Shown: positions 26,042 to 34,477 of the stretch, one piece after another
Layout of the letters: each line of letters begins with the position of its first letter
Numbering within the stretch: the first letter of the stretch is position 1
Notes under the pieces: generated by a model
The model's database searches: none
What the model was told of the DNA's origin: nothing
Seen by the model: the letters and a program-made list of their open reading frames with translations, nothing else
Source of the DNA: Paraburkholderia sp.
GTDB lineage: Bacteria > Pseudomonadota > Gammaproteobacteria > Burkholderiales > Burkholderiaceae
NCBI RefSeq assembly: GCF_004298475.1
Contig: NZ_SCRP01000029.1
Coordinates: 31,201-95,200, forward strand
Direction of reading: 5' to 3'
Length of the DNA stretch: 64,000 nucleotides
Made by a program: the position numbers and the translations under genes

Positions 26042-26932
26042 TTATTTCTTCGCTGCGAAGAGCGCGTCGAGCTTGTCTTCGTAAGCGTGATAGCCGAGGT
26101 ACTTGTAGAGGTCCTCGCGCGATTGCATCGTCGAAACGGCGGCCTTTTGCGTGCCGTCGCGGCGCACGGTTTCGTAGAAATTCAGCGCCGCGGCGTTCAT
26201 CGCACGATACGCGCCGCAGCAGTACAGCGCGATGTCGACGTTCGCGCTCTTCAGCTCTTCGGTCGTGAAGAACGGCGTCGAGCCGAACTCGGTCAGGTTC
26301 GCGAGGATCGGCACCTTCACCGCAGCGCGGAAACGGCGGTAGTCGTCGAGCGTTTTGATCGCTTCGGGGAAGACCATGTCCGCGCCGGCCTCGACATAGG
26401 CCACGGCGCGCTCGATCGCCGCATCGACGCCTTCAGCGGCCGCAGCATCGGTGCGCGCCATGATGACGAACTGGTCGTCGGTGCGCGCATCGACGGCGGC
26501 CTTCACGCGGTCCACCATTTCGCCGGTCGAGACGACTTCCTTGTTCGGACGATGGCCGCAGCGCTTCTGGCCCACCTGGTCTTCGAGGTGCACGCAGGCG
26601 ACGCCCGCCTTGATGAACGACTTGATCGTGCGCGCGATGTTGAAGGCGCCGCCCCAACCGGTGTCGATGTCGACCATCAGCGGGAGGTCGACGGCGTCGG
26701 TGATGCGGCGCGCATCGGTAAGCACGTCGTCCATCGTGCTGATGCCGAGATCGGGCACGCCGAGCGAGTTGGCCGCCACGCCGCCGCCCGAGAGGTAGAG
26801 GGACTTGAAGCCCGTGGCTTCGGCGAGCTTGGCGACGTAAGCGTTGATCGCACCGACCACCTGCAGCGGTTGTTCTGCTGCCACGGCGGCACGGAATTTG
26901 GCGCCGGCGCTGGCGGGGGATTTGTTGGTCAT
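26042..26932 (-). CDS. prpB: 2-Methylisocitrate lyase
   Basis: This 296-residue isocitrate-lyase-family barrel splits 2-methylisocitrate into pyruvate and succinate, the last step of the cycle. The active-site loop is [13 protein letters not shown] with the catalytic Cys. Metal-binding acids are in [13 protein letters not shown] and HLEDQVGQ. The ending [25 protein letters not shown] is typical. It is the first gene of the operon; its ATG is preceded by AGGAG, and a sigma-54-type promoter lies about 35-50 bases upstream. Confidence 0.96.
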   Translation of the reverse strand: MTNKSPASAGAKFRAAVAAEQPLQVVGAINAYVAKLAEATGFKSLYLSGGGVAANSLGVPDLGISTMDDVLTDARRITDAVDLPLMVDIDTGWGGAFNIARTIKSFIKAGVACVHLEDQVGQKRCGHRPNKEVVSTGEMVDRVKAAVDARTDDQFVIMARTDAAAAEGVDAAIERAVAYVEAGADMVFPEAIKTLDDYRRFRAAVKVPILANLTEFGSTPFFTTEELKSANVDIALYCCGAYRAMNAAALNFYETVRRDGTQKAAVSTMQSREDLYKYLGYHAYEDKLDALFAAKK

Positions 26933-26965
26933 TTGGGCATCTCCTGGAAAATCTCGGTCGGATAG

Positions 26966-26981
26966 TGCAGATACCGTGCCA
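26966..26981 (-). promoter_or_regulatory. Sigma-54 (-24/-12) promoter of the prp operon
   Basis: On the minus strand TGGCACGGTATCTGCA fits the consensus TGGCAC-N5-TTGC, with GG and GC separated by exactly 10 bases and one C in place of T. Transcription should start near 26954, giving a short leader to prpB. This agrees with a PrpR-type activator encoded divergently. Confidence 0.8.
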
Positions 26982-27057
26982 GCGCGCGGCGGCGCGGCTA
27001 AAGCATTGATTTTGCGCCGGATTGGCGGACCTGAGCCTGGCAGTGAAGTTTCTCGGG

Positions 27058-27083
27058 TGAAATCGCGATTTCAAATTTGAAAT
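27058..27083. promoter_or_regulatory. Overlapping palindromes, probable PrpR enhancer site
   Basis: Two perfect 16-base palindromes overlap: TGAAATCGCGATTTCA (27058-27073) and ATTTCAAATTTGAAAT (27068-27083). They share half-sites TGAAAT / ATTTCA / TGAAAT that start at 27058, 27068 and 27078, exactly 10 bases apart. The set lies 77 bases upstream of the -24/-12 promoter, a normal position for a sigma-54 enhancer. Confidence 0.75.
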
Positions 27084-27137
27084 GTGCGAGCGATAATGCA
27101 TTTCTCTCTCGCCGCACCCGCTCGCCATGAACCGCTC

Positions 27138-29132
27138 ATGAACCGCTTTCCCGCTCCTTCCGACTTCCGCCCGCGCGTCTGGGCGATGGGCATCAGCCGC
27201 CTGCGCGACCTGTTTCGCGACATCGCACGCGAATACGACGACCTCGCCGACCTGCGGGTCGTCGCGCGCGGCTTCGAGGAAGCCGTGGCGGAAATCGTTG
27301 CCGCCGGGCCCAACCAGCGTCCCGATGTGATCGTCGCGGCGGGCTCGAACGGCACCTATCTGAAGTCGCGCATCGATCTGCCCGTCGTGCTCCTGCAGCC
27401 GACCGGCTACGACGTGATGCAGTCGCTCGCCCGCGCGCGCCGCGAGGCCGGTCTCGTCGCGCTCGTCACCTACGGCGAGACGCCCGTCGAAGCGCGCAGC
27501 TTCGCGAGCGCGTTCGGGCTCGACGTGGTGTTCGCGTCGTATCGCACCATGCAGGACGCGGAGACGTGCGTGCTCGATCTGCGCGACCGCGGCGTGGGCG
27601 CGGTCGTCGGGCCCGGCCTCGTCAACGATCTCGCGGCCCGGCACGGGCTCGTGCCGTTCTTTGTCTATTCGCGGCCTTCGGTGCGTGCGGCCTTCGACAA
27701 CGCGCTCGAAGTCGTGCAGGCCACATGGCGCGAGACGCAGCGGCGTCAGCGGCTCGACAGCGTGCTGCAGCACCTGCGCGACGGCGTGGTCGCGCTCGAT
27801 GCGCAGGGCCGCGTCGAAGCGATCAACCAGCGGCTTGCCGCGGTGCTCGGCATCGATCCTCTGCTGGCGGCGGGCCAGCCGCTCGCGGCGCTTGCGCCGG
27901 ACATCGCCTTCACGCTGCCCGAGGCCGATGGCGAATCGCTCGAAACCGTGCGCGGCGTGAGCTACGTCGTGCATCGCGGGCCGCTCGTCGACAACGGCGT
28001 GACGACCGGCGCCGTGCTTACGTTTCAGGAATCGCGTGCGGTCGAGCGGCTCGACCGCACGCTGCGTTCGCGCCAGCGTGCGCAGCAGTTCGTGGCGCGT
28101 TACGAGATCGACGACCTGAGCGGCGCAACACCGGGTATCGCGCGCGTGCGTCAGCTTGCGAAGCGCTATGCGAAATCGGACGCCACCGTGCTGATTCGCG
28201 GCGAGAGCGGCACGGGCAAGGAACTGGTTGCGCAGGGCATCCATCGCGAGAGTGCGCGGCGCGATTTTCCGTTCGTCGCGATCAATTGCGGCGCGTTTCC
28301 CGAGACGCTGCTCGAGAGCGAACTGTTCGGCTATGAAGAGGGCGCGTTCACCGGCGCGCGGCGCGGCGGCAAGGCCGGGCTGATCGAGGCGGCGCATCGC
28401 GGCACGCTCTTTCTCGATGAGATCGGCGAGATGCCGTTGCCGCTGCAAAGCCGCCTGTTGCGCGTGCTGCAGGAGCGCGAAGTCGTGCGGCTCGGCGCGA
28501 CGGAGCCGACGCGCGTGGACGTGCGCGTGGTCGCGGCGACGCACCGCTCGCTGGCCGGGCAGATCGAGGCGGGCGAATTCCGCGCCGATCTCTACTACCG
28601 GCTCAACATTCTCAATCTCGTGATTCCGCCGCTGCGCGAGCGTGGCGGCGACGTCGTGCCGCTTGCGGCCGAACTGCTGGCGCAGGCTGCGCGCCGCGAG
28701 CCGCGCGTGGCGCTGCGGATCCGCACGGGCGAAGCGGCTGCGCAGGTGCTCGCGCCCGTGGGCGACGCGCTCGCGCGCCATGACTGGCCGGGCAACGTGC
28801 GCGAATTGCAGAACGTGGTGGAGCGCATTGTCGTGGAGCTGGCCGATGCCGACGACGACACGCTGACGCCCGACGTATTGCGCGCGATTGCACCGGAGGT
28901 ATTCGAATCGCGCGCGGCGGGCGATGCGGCGTTGACGCTGCGCGAGCGCAGCCTGAGCGTGGAAGCCGATGAGATCCGTGTGGCGCTGGAAGCTTGCGGC
29001 GGTGATCGCGAGCGCGTGTGCGCGCTGCTCGGCATCAGCAAGACGACGCTGTGGCGCAGGCTGAATGCGGCGCGGGCGGGTAACGGAGCGGCGGTCGCGG
29101 CTGCTCCGGCGAAGCGCAGGCGCGCGACGTGA
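27138..29132 (+). CDS. prpR: Sigma-54-dependent propionate catabolism activator PrpR
   Basis: This protein of about 664 residues has a PrpR_N sensor domain (VWAMGISRLRDLFRDIAREY to about residue 180; it binds 2-methylcitrate in studied relatives) and a short PAS-like linker (about 210-310). A sigma-54 AAA+ domain follows with Walker A GESGTGKE, the sigma-contact loop GAFTGA and Walker B TLFLDEIGEMP. A Fis-type helix-turn-helix is at the end (ERVCALLGISKTTLWRRL). It should open the -24/-12 promoter of the divergent prp operon when propionate is present. The start is uncertain: GTG at 27084 and ATG at 27096 are also in frame, but the GTG would lie on the operator. Confidence 0.93.
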   Translation: MNRFPAPSDFRPRVWAMGISRLRDLFRDIAREYDDLADLRVVARGFEEAVAEIVAAGPNQRPDVIVAAGSNGTYLKSRIDLPVVLLQPTGYDVMQSLARARREAGLVALVTYGETPVEARSFASAFGLDVVFASYRTMQDAETCVLDLRDRGVGAVVGPGLVNDLAARHGLVPFFVYSRPSVRAAFDNALEVVQATWRETQRRQRLDSVLQHLRDGVVALDAQGRVEAINQRLAAVLGIDPLLAAGQPLAALAPDIAFTLPEADGESLETVRGVSYVVHRGPLVDNGVTTGAVLTFQESRAVERLDRTLRSRQRAQQFVARYEIDDLSGATPGIARVRQLAKRYAKSDATVLIRGESGTGKELVAQGIHRESARRDFPFVAINCGAFPETLLESELFGYEEGAFTGARRGGKAGLIEAAHRGTLFLDEIGEMPLPLQSRLLRVLQEREVVRLGATEPTRVDVRVVAATHRSLAGQIEAGEFRADLYYRLNILNLVIPPLRERGGDVVPLAAELLAQAARREPRVALRIRTGEAAAQVLAPVGDALARHDWPGNVRELQNVVERIVVELADADDDTLTPDVLRAIAPEVFESRAAGDAALTLRERSLSVEADEIRVALEACGGDRERVCALLGISKTTLWRRLNAARAGNGAAVAAAPAKRRRAT

Positions 29133-29228
29133 AATTTCGGCGATGCACACGCCGCTTGCTTGATTCAGCCCAGTTCAGTCCAGTTCAATTCAGTCCGGTT
29201 CGTGACGAAGGCGGGCAGGCTGGCTGCC

Positions 29229-29624
29229 TCAGGCGTCCTGCATGCTGCGCAGTAGCGGAACGAGTCGCCCGTGCAACTGGAGCACTTCGGGACTGGCCTG
29301 CATCAGCGACTGATAGCGCGTGAAGAATTCCACCGACTCCTCGCCCGAAAACAGCGCACACACGGCCTGCGCGGCGCCGATGCGGTCTTCATCGGTGGCG
29401 TCTTTGGCGTCGAGCGACTCGTCGAGGTTCGTGATGACAGCCGAGAGCGGCGAGATCCAGCGAAAGCCGGATCCGTTGATCAGCACCTGCAGGAATGCTG
29501 CGGGCGTCACTGGCCCGAACTCGCGTTGATAGTCGGCGCGCTCGTGATCGAGGATCGCCTTGTGCAGTGTGAGGAGCGGCTTGCGGACATCGTTGAGGAA
29601 CTGGATCGCGCGTTGCTCGTTCAT
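29229..29624 (-). CDS. Hypothetical protein, 131 residues, helical
   Basis: I do not recognise this family. The protein is soluble and looks all-helical (MNEQRAIQFLNDVRKPLLTL, then LITNLDE-like and EESVEFFTRYQSLMQ segments) with no Cys clusters, signal peptide or membrane segment. The start at 29624 is well supported by AAGGAG. A longer frame extends to 29837 but has no protein-like features. It stands alone, convergent with prpR. Confidence 0.75.
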   Translation of the reverse strand: MNEQRAIQFLNDVRKPLLTLHKAILDHERADYQREFGPVTPAAFLQVLINGSGFRWISPLSAVITNLDESLDAKDATDEDRIGAAQAVCALFSGEESVEFFTRYQSLMQASPEVLQLHGRLVPLLRSMQDA

Positions 29625-29896
29625 CTCGTGGCTCCTTCGGCGCCGCGTAGCGGGCGCGCGGCAGATCGTGTGGCTGTGCGGAAGATGGTAACGCAATGGT
29701 CGAGCAATCGCGCGGGCTGCGCGTGACGCAGATGCGGGCCATGCACGCGTGATAGAGGAAGGCAAGGCTTGCTCGCCGATCGGAGCGGAGTGCAACAACG
29801 GAACGCATCCGGTGTTGAATTGTTGTCTCCGGAGCAATTATGTTTTGGGCAAATAGGTGTTTGCCCTGGTCATTCATCTGAATAAACTTCTATACC

Positions 29897-30088
29897 GAGC
29901 CCAGCGTGCCCGTGCAGGCATGCTGGCTCGATCTGTTCTGGAGACTGATTTGATGCGGTCAGGGCGGCGCGAAGCCTGCCCTGACCGGCATGCGTGTGCG
30001 CGTTGCGTTGCGCCGCACGATCTTGATACGTGGATCCTCCGCCGCCGCAAGGCGGCTTTCGCCCAATCCTGCGGGATTGGGCTTTTTT
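29897..30088 (+). ncRNA. Candidate structured small RNA
   Basis: Four stems follow each other on the plus strand. GAGCC..GGCTC with inner AGC/GCT and TGCC/GGCA pairs spans 29897-29929. GGTCAGGGC-GGC..GCC-GCCCTGACC spans 29957-29986, and GCCGCC-GCAA-GGCGGC with a GNRA tetraloop spans 30041-30056. The last is the terminator stem at 30061-30082 with six Ts. No plus-strand gene lies upstream for this terminator to serve. A weak promoter TGGTCA-N18-TATACC is at 29867-29896. I do not recognise a known RNA family. The same DNA could instead be the 3' region of the CBS gene on the other strand. Confidence 0.4.
30061..30088 (+). terminator. Rho-independent terminator with no plus-strand gene upstream
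   Basis: A 9-base-pair perfect stem GCCCAATCC / GGATTGGGC with loop TGCG is followed by TTTTTT. It points rightward, toward the end of the CBS-domain gene, so it may also stop antisense transcription into that gene. Confidence 0.88.
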
Positions 30089-30112
30089 CTTTCACGCGCA
30101 GCCGGCAGCGGC

Positions 30113-30556
30113 TCAGACCACGGGGCGGCCGGTGATGTAGTGCTCCAACTGCTCGATCGTGAATTGCTGCTCGGCGATGATGTCTTTCACGAGGTCGCCG
30201 ATCGACACCATCCCGACCAGCTTCCCGCCGTCCAGCACGGGCAGGTGCCGCATGCGTCGCTCGGTCATGAGCGCCATGCAGTCGAAAGTGGTCTGCCTGG
30301 GTTCGACGAAGCGCACGTGCGGACTCATGATGTCTTGCACGGCAGTTGTTTTCGAAGATCGGTCCATCAGCACGATCTTGCGCGCGTAGTCGCGCTCGGT
30401 GACGATGCCGACGATCGCGCTGCCGTCGGTCACCACTAGCGCACCGATCTGCTTTTCTGCCATCAGGCGGATTGCGTTATAAACGGAATCTGAGGCGGCA
30501 ACCGTGTAGACCACCTGTTCCGGCTTTGATTTGAGTACCTGTGCAACGCTCGTCAT
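30113..30556 (-). CDS. CBS-domain pair protein
   Basis: This 147-residue cytoplasmic protein is made of two CBS repeats: about 10-65 (VYTVAASDSVYNAIRLMAEKQIGALVVTD, IVGIVTERDYARK) and about 75-130 (VQDIMSPHVRFVEPRQTTFDCMALM, HLPVLDGGKLVGMVSIGDLVKD). Such pairs bind adenosine nucleotides such as AMP, ATP or SAM and act as energy sensors, often on a partner protein. No attached enzyme or membrane domain is present, so the partner is unknown. GGGAG precedes the ATG. Confidence 0.92.
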   Translation of the reverse strand: MTSVAQVLKSKPEQVVYTVAASDSVYNAIRLMAEKQIGALVVTDGSAIVGIVTERDYARKIVLMDRSSKTTAVQDIMSPHVRFVEPRQTTFDCMALMTERRMRHLPVLDGGKLVGMVSIGDLVKDIIAEQQFTIEQLEHYITGRPVV

Positions 30557-30723
30557 AGGGCGACTCCCATTCGTCCTTCAGCCATTGCGCGGCGGAGCAC
30601 ACTGGGCGATGGATTGCCCTGCGTGCCAGCGGAAAACAGTTCCAGTATACGCGGGCGAATCGCGCCGGGAAGTTGGGGTGTGCCCGGACGCGCACAGGCT
30701 GCGCGCACGGCGAGGGAGGACAA

Positions 30724-30861
30724 ATGGCGGTAAACTCCGGTTCCGAACTTCAATCCGGTGCGTGCGCCGGCCTTTGTCAGTCATCTGTTCCAGAACATGC
30801 CTACGTTTCCAGAGTCGTCCTGCGCGGACGGCAACAACGCCAACGAATGCGTCGTGCTTGA
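30724..30861 (+). CDS. Possible 45-codon leader frame overlapping ribA
   Basis: The strongest ribosome binding site in this area (GAGGGAGGACAA) sits directly before an ATG at 30724. The frame that follows runs 45 codons and overlaps the first part of ribA in another frame. The peptide is unremarkable. It might be a leader that governs ribA translation, or the site may act on ribA through re-initiation. Coding status is uncertain. Confidence 0.3.
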   Translation: MAVNSGSELQSGACAGLCQSSVPEHAYVSRVVLRGRQQRQRMRRA

Positions 30862-31444
30862 CGCGACCGCCTCGCTGCCGACCCGTTACGGCACGTTCAC
30901 GTCCTATGTCTATCGGGTGAAGGACGGCGGTGCGGAGCATCTGGCGCTCGTGATGGGCGATGTGGGCAGCGGCGAGCCGGTGCTGACGCGCCTGCACTCC
31001 GAATGCCTGACCGGCGACGTGCTCGGTTCGTACCGTTGCGACTGCGGCGAGCAGCTCGATCTCGCGTTGCGCAACATCGCGGCCGAGGGACGCGGCGTGC
31101 TGCTCTACCTGCGCGGCCACGAAGGACGCGGCATCGGCCTGTCGAACAAGATCCGCGCCTATGCGCTGCAGGAGCAGGGCCGCGATACGGTCGAAGCCAA
31201 TCTCGACCTCGGCCTGCCTGAAGACGCGCGCGAATACGATTCCGCTGCGGCGATCCTCCGGATGCTGAAGGTTTCGTCGGTGCGGCTCATGAGCAACAAT
31301 CCGAAGAAGTTCGACACACTCGCGAAACACGGCATCCCGGTAATCGAGCGCGTTGCACTGCCTATTTCGACGCGCGAAGAGAACGAACGCTACATTCGAA
31401 CCAAGCAGGTCAAGTTTGGGCATTACTTCGAAGAGAATGAATAA
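30797..31444 (+). CDS. ribA: GTP cyclohydrolase II
   Basis: This 215-residue cytoplasmic enzyme opens the imidazole ring of GTP in the first step of riboflavin synthesis, releasing formate and pyrophosphate. The zinc site is the three-Cys motif [23 protein letters not shown]-handling motifs are [20 protein letters not shown] and [10 protein letters not shown], and the ending is [15 protein letters not shown] with [12 protein letters not shown]. It is a stand-alone RibA, not the RibBA fusion. Neither the ATG at 30797 nor an in-frame GTG at 30758 has a good ribosome binding site of its own; a TAA at 30731 limits the frame upstream. No FMN riboswitch is seen. Confidence 0.93.
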   Translation: MPTFPESSCADGNNANECVVLDATASLPTRYGTFTSYVYRVKDGGAEHLALVMGDVGSGEPVLTRLHSECLTGDVLGSYRCDCGEQLDLALRNIAAEGRGVLLYLRGHEGRGIGLSNKIRAYALQEQGRDTVEANLDLGLPEDAREYDSAAAILRMLKVSSVRLMSNNPKKFDTLAKHGIPVIERVALPISTREENERYIRTKQVKFGHYFEENE

Positions 31445-32104
31445 CCCGATTGACATATGGGTGAGCGGCCGCTTCTTCGCCTATCCGAAGAAATGATGAG
31501 CGACCAGGGCAGAGGTGCAGATTCCATTTCGGCGGCACGGACTCGCACGTTTGCAGGAATCAATTACTCAGCGACATTCGCTGCGTAAATTAGCGATAAA
31601 AGGCTTTAAAAAAATAAGAGTACTTTTATTGGTAGTCGTGTCCCGTATCCGGATTCTGGAGAAAATTTGATAGTGTTGTATGTCGAGTTAGAACTCCACT
31701 GCAGTAGAGGGCGTTTGCGGCGCATAGCCTATACGGGCGGGTTGAAGGTGCGGGGGCCACGCCAGGGCTCATTTGAACGGCATTGACGCCGCGGCTGCGC
31801 TATTCATGACGACCGCGCCTTTACCTTGGACGTCGTGATTTTTCCACCGTGGGGAAAACTCGTCGGTGGATAGCGAGCGTTGTCCCAACGCACCACAACC
31901 GCATTCCCCGGCCGCCAGTATTTTCCTAACGGCGTCGCGATCTGGATGCACCAACGCCTGCCGCCAATCACCGGGAAACGGACTTTACACGTTGTTACTA
32001 TCGCGCTGCGCACATCCGGGCGGGCTTTCCTTATACTGCCGCGCAACTGCCTTCCTCTTTATGCTCGCCGCGCCAGGCGCGGCGCCCTTGCAAACCACGC
32101 CGTG
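31445..32104. other. 660-base gap with an AT-rich patch and a possible gene relic
   Basis: Positions 31550-31680 are strikingly AT-rich for this chromosome. On the minus strand around 31804-31990 a frame encodes a stretch ending in KYWRPGNAVVVRW that looks protein-like, entered as a possible pseudogene. A TATACT box near 32032 may be the promoter of the lipoprotein gene that follows. Confidence 0.45.
31804..32000 (-). pseudogene. Possible relic of a DUF3304-like gene
   Basis: The minus-strand frame contains GGRRWCIQIATPLGKYWRPGN and then AVVVRWDNARYPP. From memory this resembles the GG..CC..LP..W.PG..V.VRW core of DUF3304 proteins, which often occur near type VI secretion genes. There is no start codon with a ribosome binding site, the frame is short, and the usual C-terminal half is missing. 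It could be chance. Confidence 0.22.
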
Positions 32105-32722
32105 ATGCCCATGCCCTCCACCAAGTCCGCCCTGACCGCCGCACTTGTAGCCGCCGCGAGTCTTTCTTTGTCTGCATGCGTTGCCCCGGGCTACGCACCG
32201 TACGGCTCGCAGCAAGGCTACCAGGCCCCGTATGCAGCGCCCGCGTATAACCAGCCCGTCTACGCGCAACCGGCTACCGTGCAGCAACCCGTCTACGCGC
32301 CACCGCCTGCGCCGCAACAGCCATACGACACGCAAAACGACGGGCAGTACGGGTCACAGTACAACGCGCAATACGGCAACCAATATGGCACGCAGTACGG
32401 CACGATCTCGAGCATCCGCCCCTTGAGCAGCGCCACGGGCACGTCGGGTGTTGCGGGAACGGTGGTCGGCGCGCTGGTTGGCGGCGTTCTCGGTAATCAG
32501 ATCGGGCGCGGCCACGGTCGCGACGCCGCGACCGTCATCGGCGCGCTCGGCGGAGCCTTCGCGGGCAACCAGATCGGCCAGCAAATGGGCCAGCCTGCCG
32601 GATACCAAATCGATGTACAGCTGAGCGACGGCTCCACGCGCGCGTTCAATGTGCCGACGCCCGGCGATCTGCGCCCGGGCGACCGGGTGCAGGTCAATGG
32701 CAGCCAGCTTTCGCGCTACTAG
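32105..32722 (+). CDS. Glycine-zipper (17-kDa antigen type) outer-membrane lipoprotein
   Basis: This 205-residue lipoprotein has the signal peptide lipobox LSLSAC (Cys25 from the first Met). A Pro/Gln/Tyr-rich flexible region (about 30-105) follows, with repeated YNxQYGxQYG-like turns. The glycine-zipper domain is at about 118-160 (GTVVGALVGGVLGNQIGRG, then IGALGGAFAGNQIGQQMG). A C-terminal beta segment (YQIDVQLSDGSTRAFNVP, RPGDRVQV) is typical of SlyB/17-kDa antigen proteins. It likely sits in the outer membrane and supports envelope integrity. A second ATG is at 32111. Confidence 0.88.
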   Translation: MPMPSTKSALTAALVAAASLSLSACVAPGYAPYGSQQGYQAPYAAPAYNQPVYAQPATVQQPVYAPPPAPQQPYDTQNDGQYGSQYNAQYGNQYGTQYGTISSIRPLSSATGTSGVAGTVVGALVGGVLGNQIGRGHGRDAATVIGALGGAFAGNQIGQQMGQPAGYQIDVQLSDGSTRAFNVPTPGDLRPGDRVQVNGSQLSRY

Positions 32723-32944
32723 TGATTCCGGGTGCTGTCGCCCGGCCTCTCGACTCGCCGGGTGGCCAGTCGATGAACGGGAGGCTGTACCTCGGCTGGA
32801 GCATCAAGTGCGTCCGGTTTCGGTTGCGATGCGAACAGGTCGTGTCACAGCGGCCCGGTGTCAGCAATAATCGTAAATGTCGAAGCTGTCAGATTGCTCC
32901 GACATATTTCGTTCATTCACTTGTAACCAGAGAGGTGCGCAACG

Positions 32945-33181
32945 ATGGATACCACACTTGTTCCCGGCAATTCGCTTATCACCGCGACTCCGGAAGAAGG
33001 GCGCCAACTGGCCGTCAAGATGGCACGGTTGGTCATCAAGGCGACGCAGCAGGACGAGGCTGTCCGGGATAAGCTACGCGACGTGTATGCGAACGACGCG
33101 AGCATGCTGCTTCAGGTCGGGCAAGTCGTAGCGACTGAGTTCGCCACGATAGCCGCAGCCAATCGCTACTGGCGCGAATAG
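32945..33181 (+). CDS. Hypothetical small protein, 78 residues
   Basis: I do not recognise this family. It is an acidic-to-neutral helical protein (TPEEGRQLAVKMARLVIKATQ, then RDKLRDVYANDASMLLQVGQ) with no signal peptide, Cys or membrane segment. GAGAGGTG lies at good spacing before the ATG, and the composition is protein-like, so it is probably real. It stands between the glycine-zipper gene and a convergent membrane-protein gene. Confidence 0.65.
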   Translation: MDTTLVPGNSLITATPEEGRQLAVKMARLVIKATQQDEAVRDKLRDVYANDASMLLQVGQVVATEFATIAAANRYWRE

Positions 33182-33378
33182 TCGGGTTCGGATTGAATCA
33201 CGGCACTCCAGGGCTGACGAGCTTTCGGAGTGCCGCCCCGATGCTGTTCCGACGCCAGGAGACGTTCATCGACCAAGGTCCCTTCAGGACCCGATCGCAC
33301 CCGGCATTTCCGCGGCTAAGGCTTGTTGCGGTTCTGAACATGGTTCTTTTTCCCAAGGTCCGGCACAAGACGGTGGGA

Positions 33379-34113
33379 TCAGGGCATCGAAATCTGGTTG
33401 CTCTGCGTCCGGGCGCGAATGATCGACGTGATCGCCATTGCGAATAGCAGGACAGCGGCGGCGAACAGAAGCCGCGTCCCGATTGCCTGATAGACCACTA
33501 TCCCCGCGACACCGCCAGCCAAAAACGACAGGACGGTCAGCACGTGCAGACGCAACTTGGCCGAATAAGGCGCAAGTTCGACGTCCGGTTCGCGTCCGCG
33601 GATGATGTCGAGGAGCATGCCGAACTCGATACCGATATCGGTCGACATGCCGGAAACGTGCGTGGCACGAACCCTCGCATCCGAGATGCGAGTGACGACG
33701 GCGTTCTGGAATCCCATCAGGTAACTCAGGCCGAGGATCAGCACAGGACCGCGATCCATCGAGGGAATCGACCATTCGGCGAGGCCGAGCACCACCATGA
33801 GAATGGCTTCCCCGAGGATAGTGATCGCGTAGATGCTGCGGATCGTACGCCGGCACCCGGCATTGATCAGCAGGGTCGACGTCGTGCTGCCGAGAACGAA
33901 GACGACGATGATGGCAAAGTAGAAGGCGCTGACCCACCATTGCCCGAGTGCAGCGTGATCCGAGAGTGACGACACGTTCCCGGTCATGTTTGCCGAGAAA
34001 AATCCTGCGGCGTGAAAGGCCGCGGTGTTCAGGGCGCCTGCAATTCCGGCGAGTATGCAGGCAAGTTGACGATCGATTTCGTGGTTGCGGGCTTCTCCCT
34101 GACGCAGCAACAT
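33379..34113 (-). CDS. YoaK/DUF1275 family membrane protein
   Basis: This 244-residue inner-membrane protein has six to seven hydrophobic segments. Family motifs are LACILAGIAGALNTAAFHAAGFFSANMTGNVS in the first helix pair and LSYLMGFQNAVVTRISDARVRATHVSGMSTDIG in the middle. The function of DUF1275 proteins is not established; a transporter role is often supposed. The ATG has only a weak ribosome binding site. An inverted repeat lies about 100 bases upstream and may be an operator. Confidence 0.9.
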   Translation of the reverse strand: MLLRQGEARNHEIDRQLACILAGIAGALNTAAFHAAGFFSANMTGNVSSLSDHAALGQWWVSAFYFAIIVVFVLGSTTSTLLINAGCRRTIRSIYAITILGEAILMVVLGLAEWSIPSMDRGPVLILGLSYLMGFQNAVVTRISDARVRATHVSGMSTDIGIEFGMLLDIIRGREPDVELAPYSAKLRLHVLTVLSFLAGGVAGIVVYQAIGTRLLFAAAVLLFAMAITSIIRARTQSNQISMP

Positions 34114-34477
34114 TTAAAAGACTCTGGGCGGATTGACGATTGACGGATACGCGTCGCAGCTAGCCTCGTTGACTCGCACAGACATCAAAAGGCATATAAA
34201 CGTGCCGATTGTATCACGGTGTGATATATGCTGGCCGACTTGGCGTGACATAACGCTCTAAAGCTCGCAGAGGCAAGTTGAGATCGTGCGGTTTTTGCGC
34301 CACCGCTCGCACATCAACGCCTCCTGGCGGTCTGCATTGTAAATCCGCCGCCTCTGCTTCATTTGCAACACCTCCACTGCTTATGCGGTCTTTAGTCACT
34401 ATTTCGAAGAAAACGCGTCAATCAGGCACGAAATGTGCGAGTTGATCGAGTACGAAAAGTGGTCAAGGGAGAAAACA
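34114..34477. other. 364-base divergent gap
   Basis: It holds the control regions of the YoaK-like gene (left) and the SH3-like gene (right). The clearest site is the inverted repeat at 34212-34226. No supported gene is seen; a 61-codon minus-strand frame (34214-34399) lacks a ribosome binding site. Confidence 0.45.
34212..34226. promoter_or_regulatory. Inverted repeat TATCAC-GGT-GTGATA
   Basis: A perfect 6-base inverted repeat with a 3-base spacer lies in an AT-rich patch. The size fits a dimeric regulator. It overlaps a TACAAT-like -10 box reading toward the YoaK-like gene. Confidence 0.4.

Larger units (their letters stand above)
29625..30112. other. 488-base gap holding a candidate small RNA
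   Basis: No protein gene is convincing here. The right half contains several strong hairpins ending in a plus-strand terminator, described in separate entries. The left part (29625-29860) shows nothing clear. Confidence 0.5.

Noticed and set aside
26433-29150. A long minus-strand frame antisense to prpR
   Set aside because: It covers the clearly real prpR and part of prpB, and its composition is that of a reverse-strand shadow.
29857-30135. A plus-strand frame of 92 codons over the candidate small RNA
   Set aside because: It crosses the strong hairpins and the terminator and lacks a ribosome binding site; an RNA explains the structure better.
31769-31954. A 61-codon minus-strand frame in the gap after ribA
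   Set aside because: It starts only with TTG, has no ribosome binding site, and overlaps a better but still weak protein-like frame.
34214-34399. A 61-codon minus-strand frame between the YoaK-like and SH3-like genes
   Set aside because: It starts with GTG, has no ribosome binding site and overlaps the likely promoter region.
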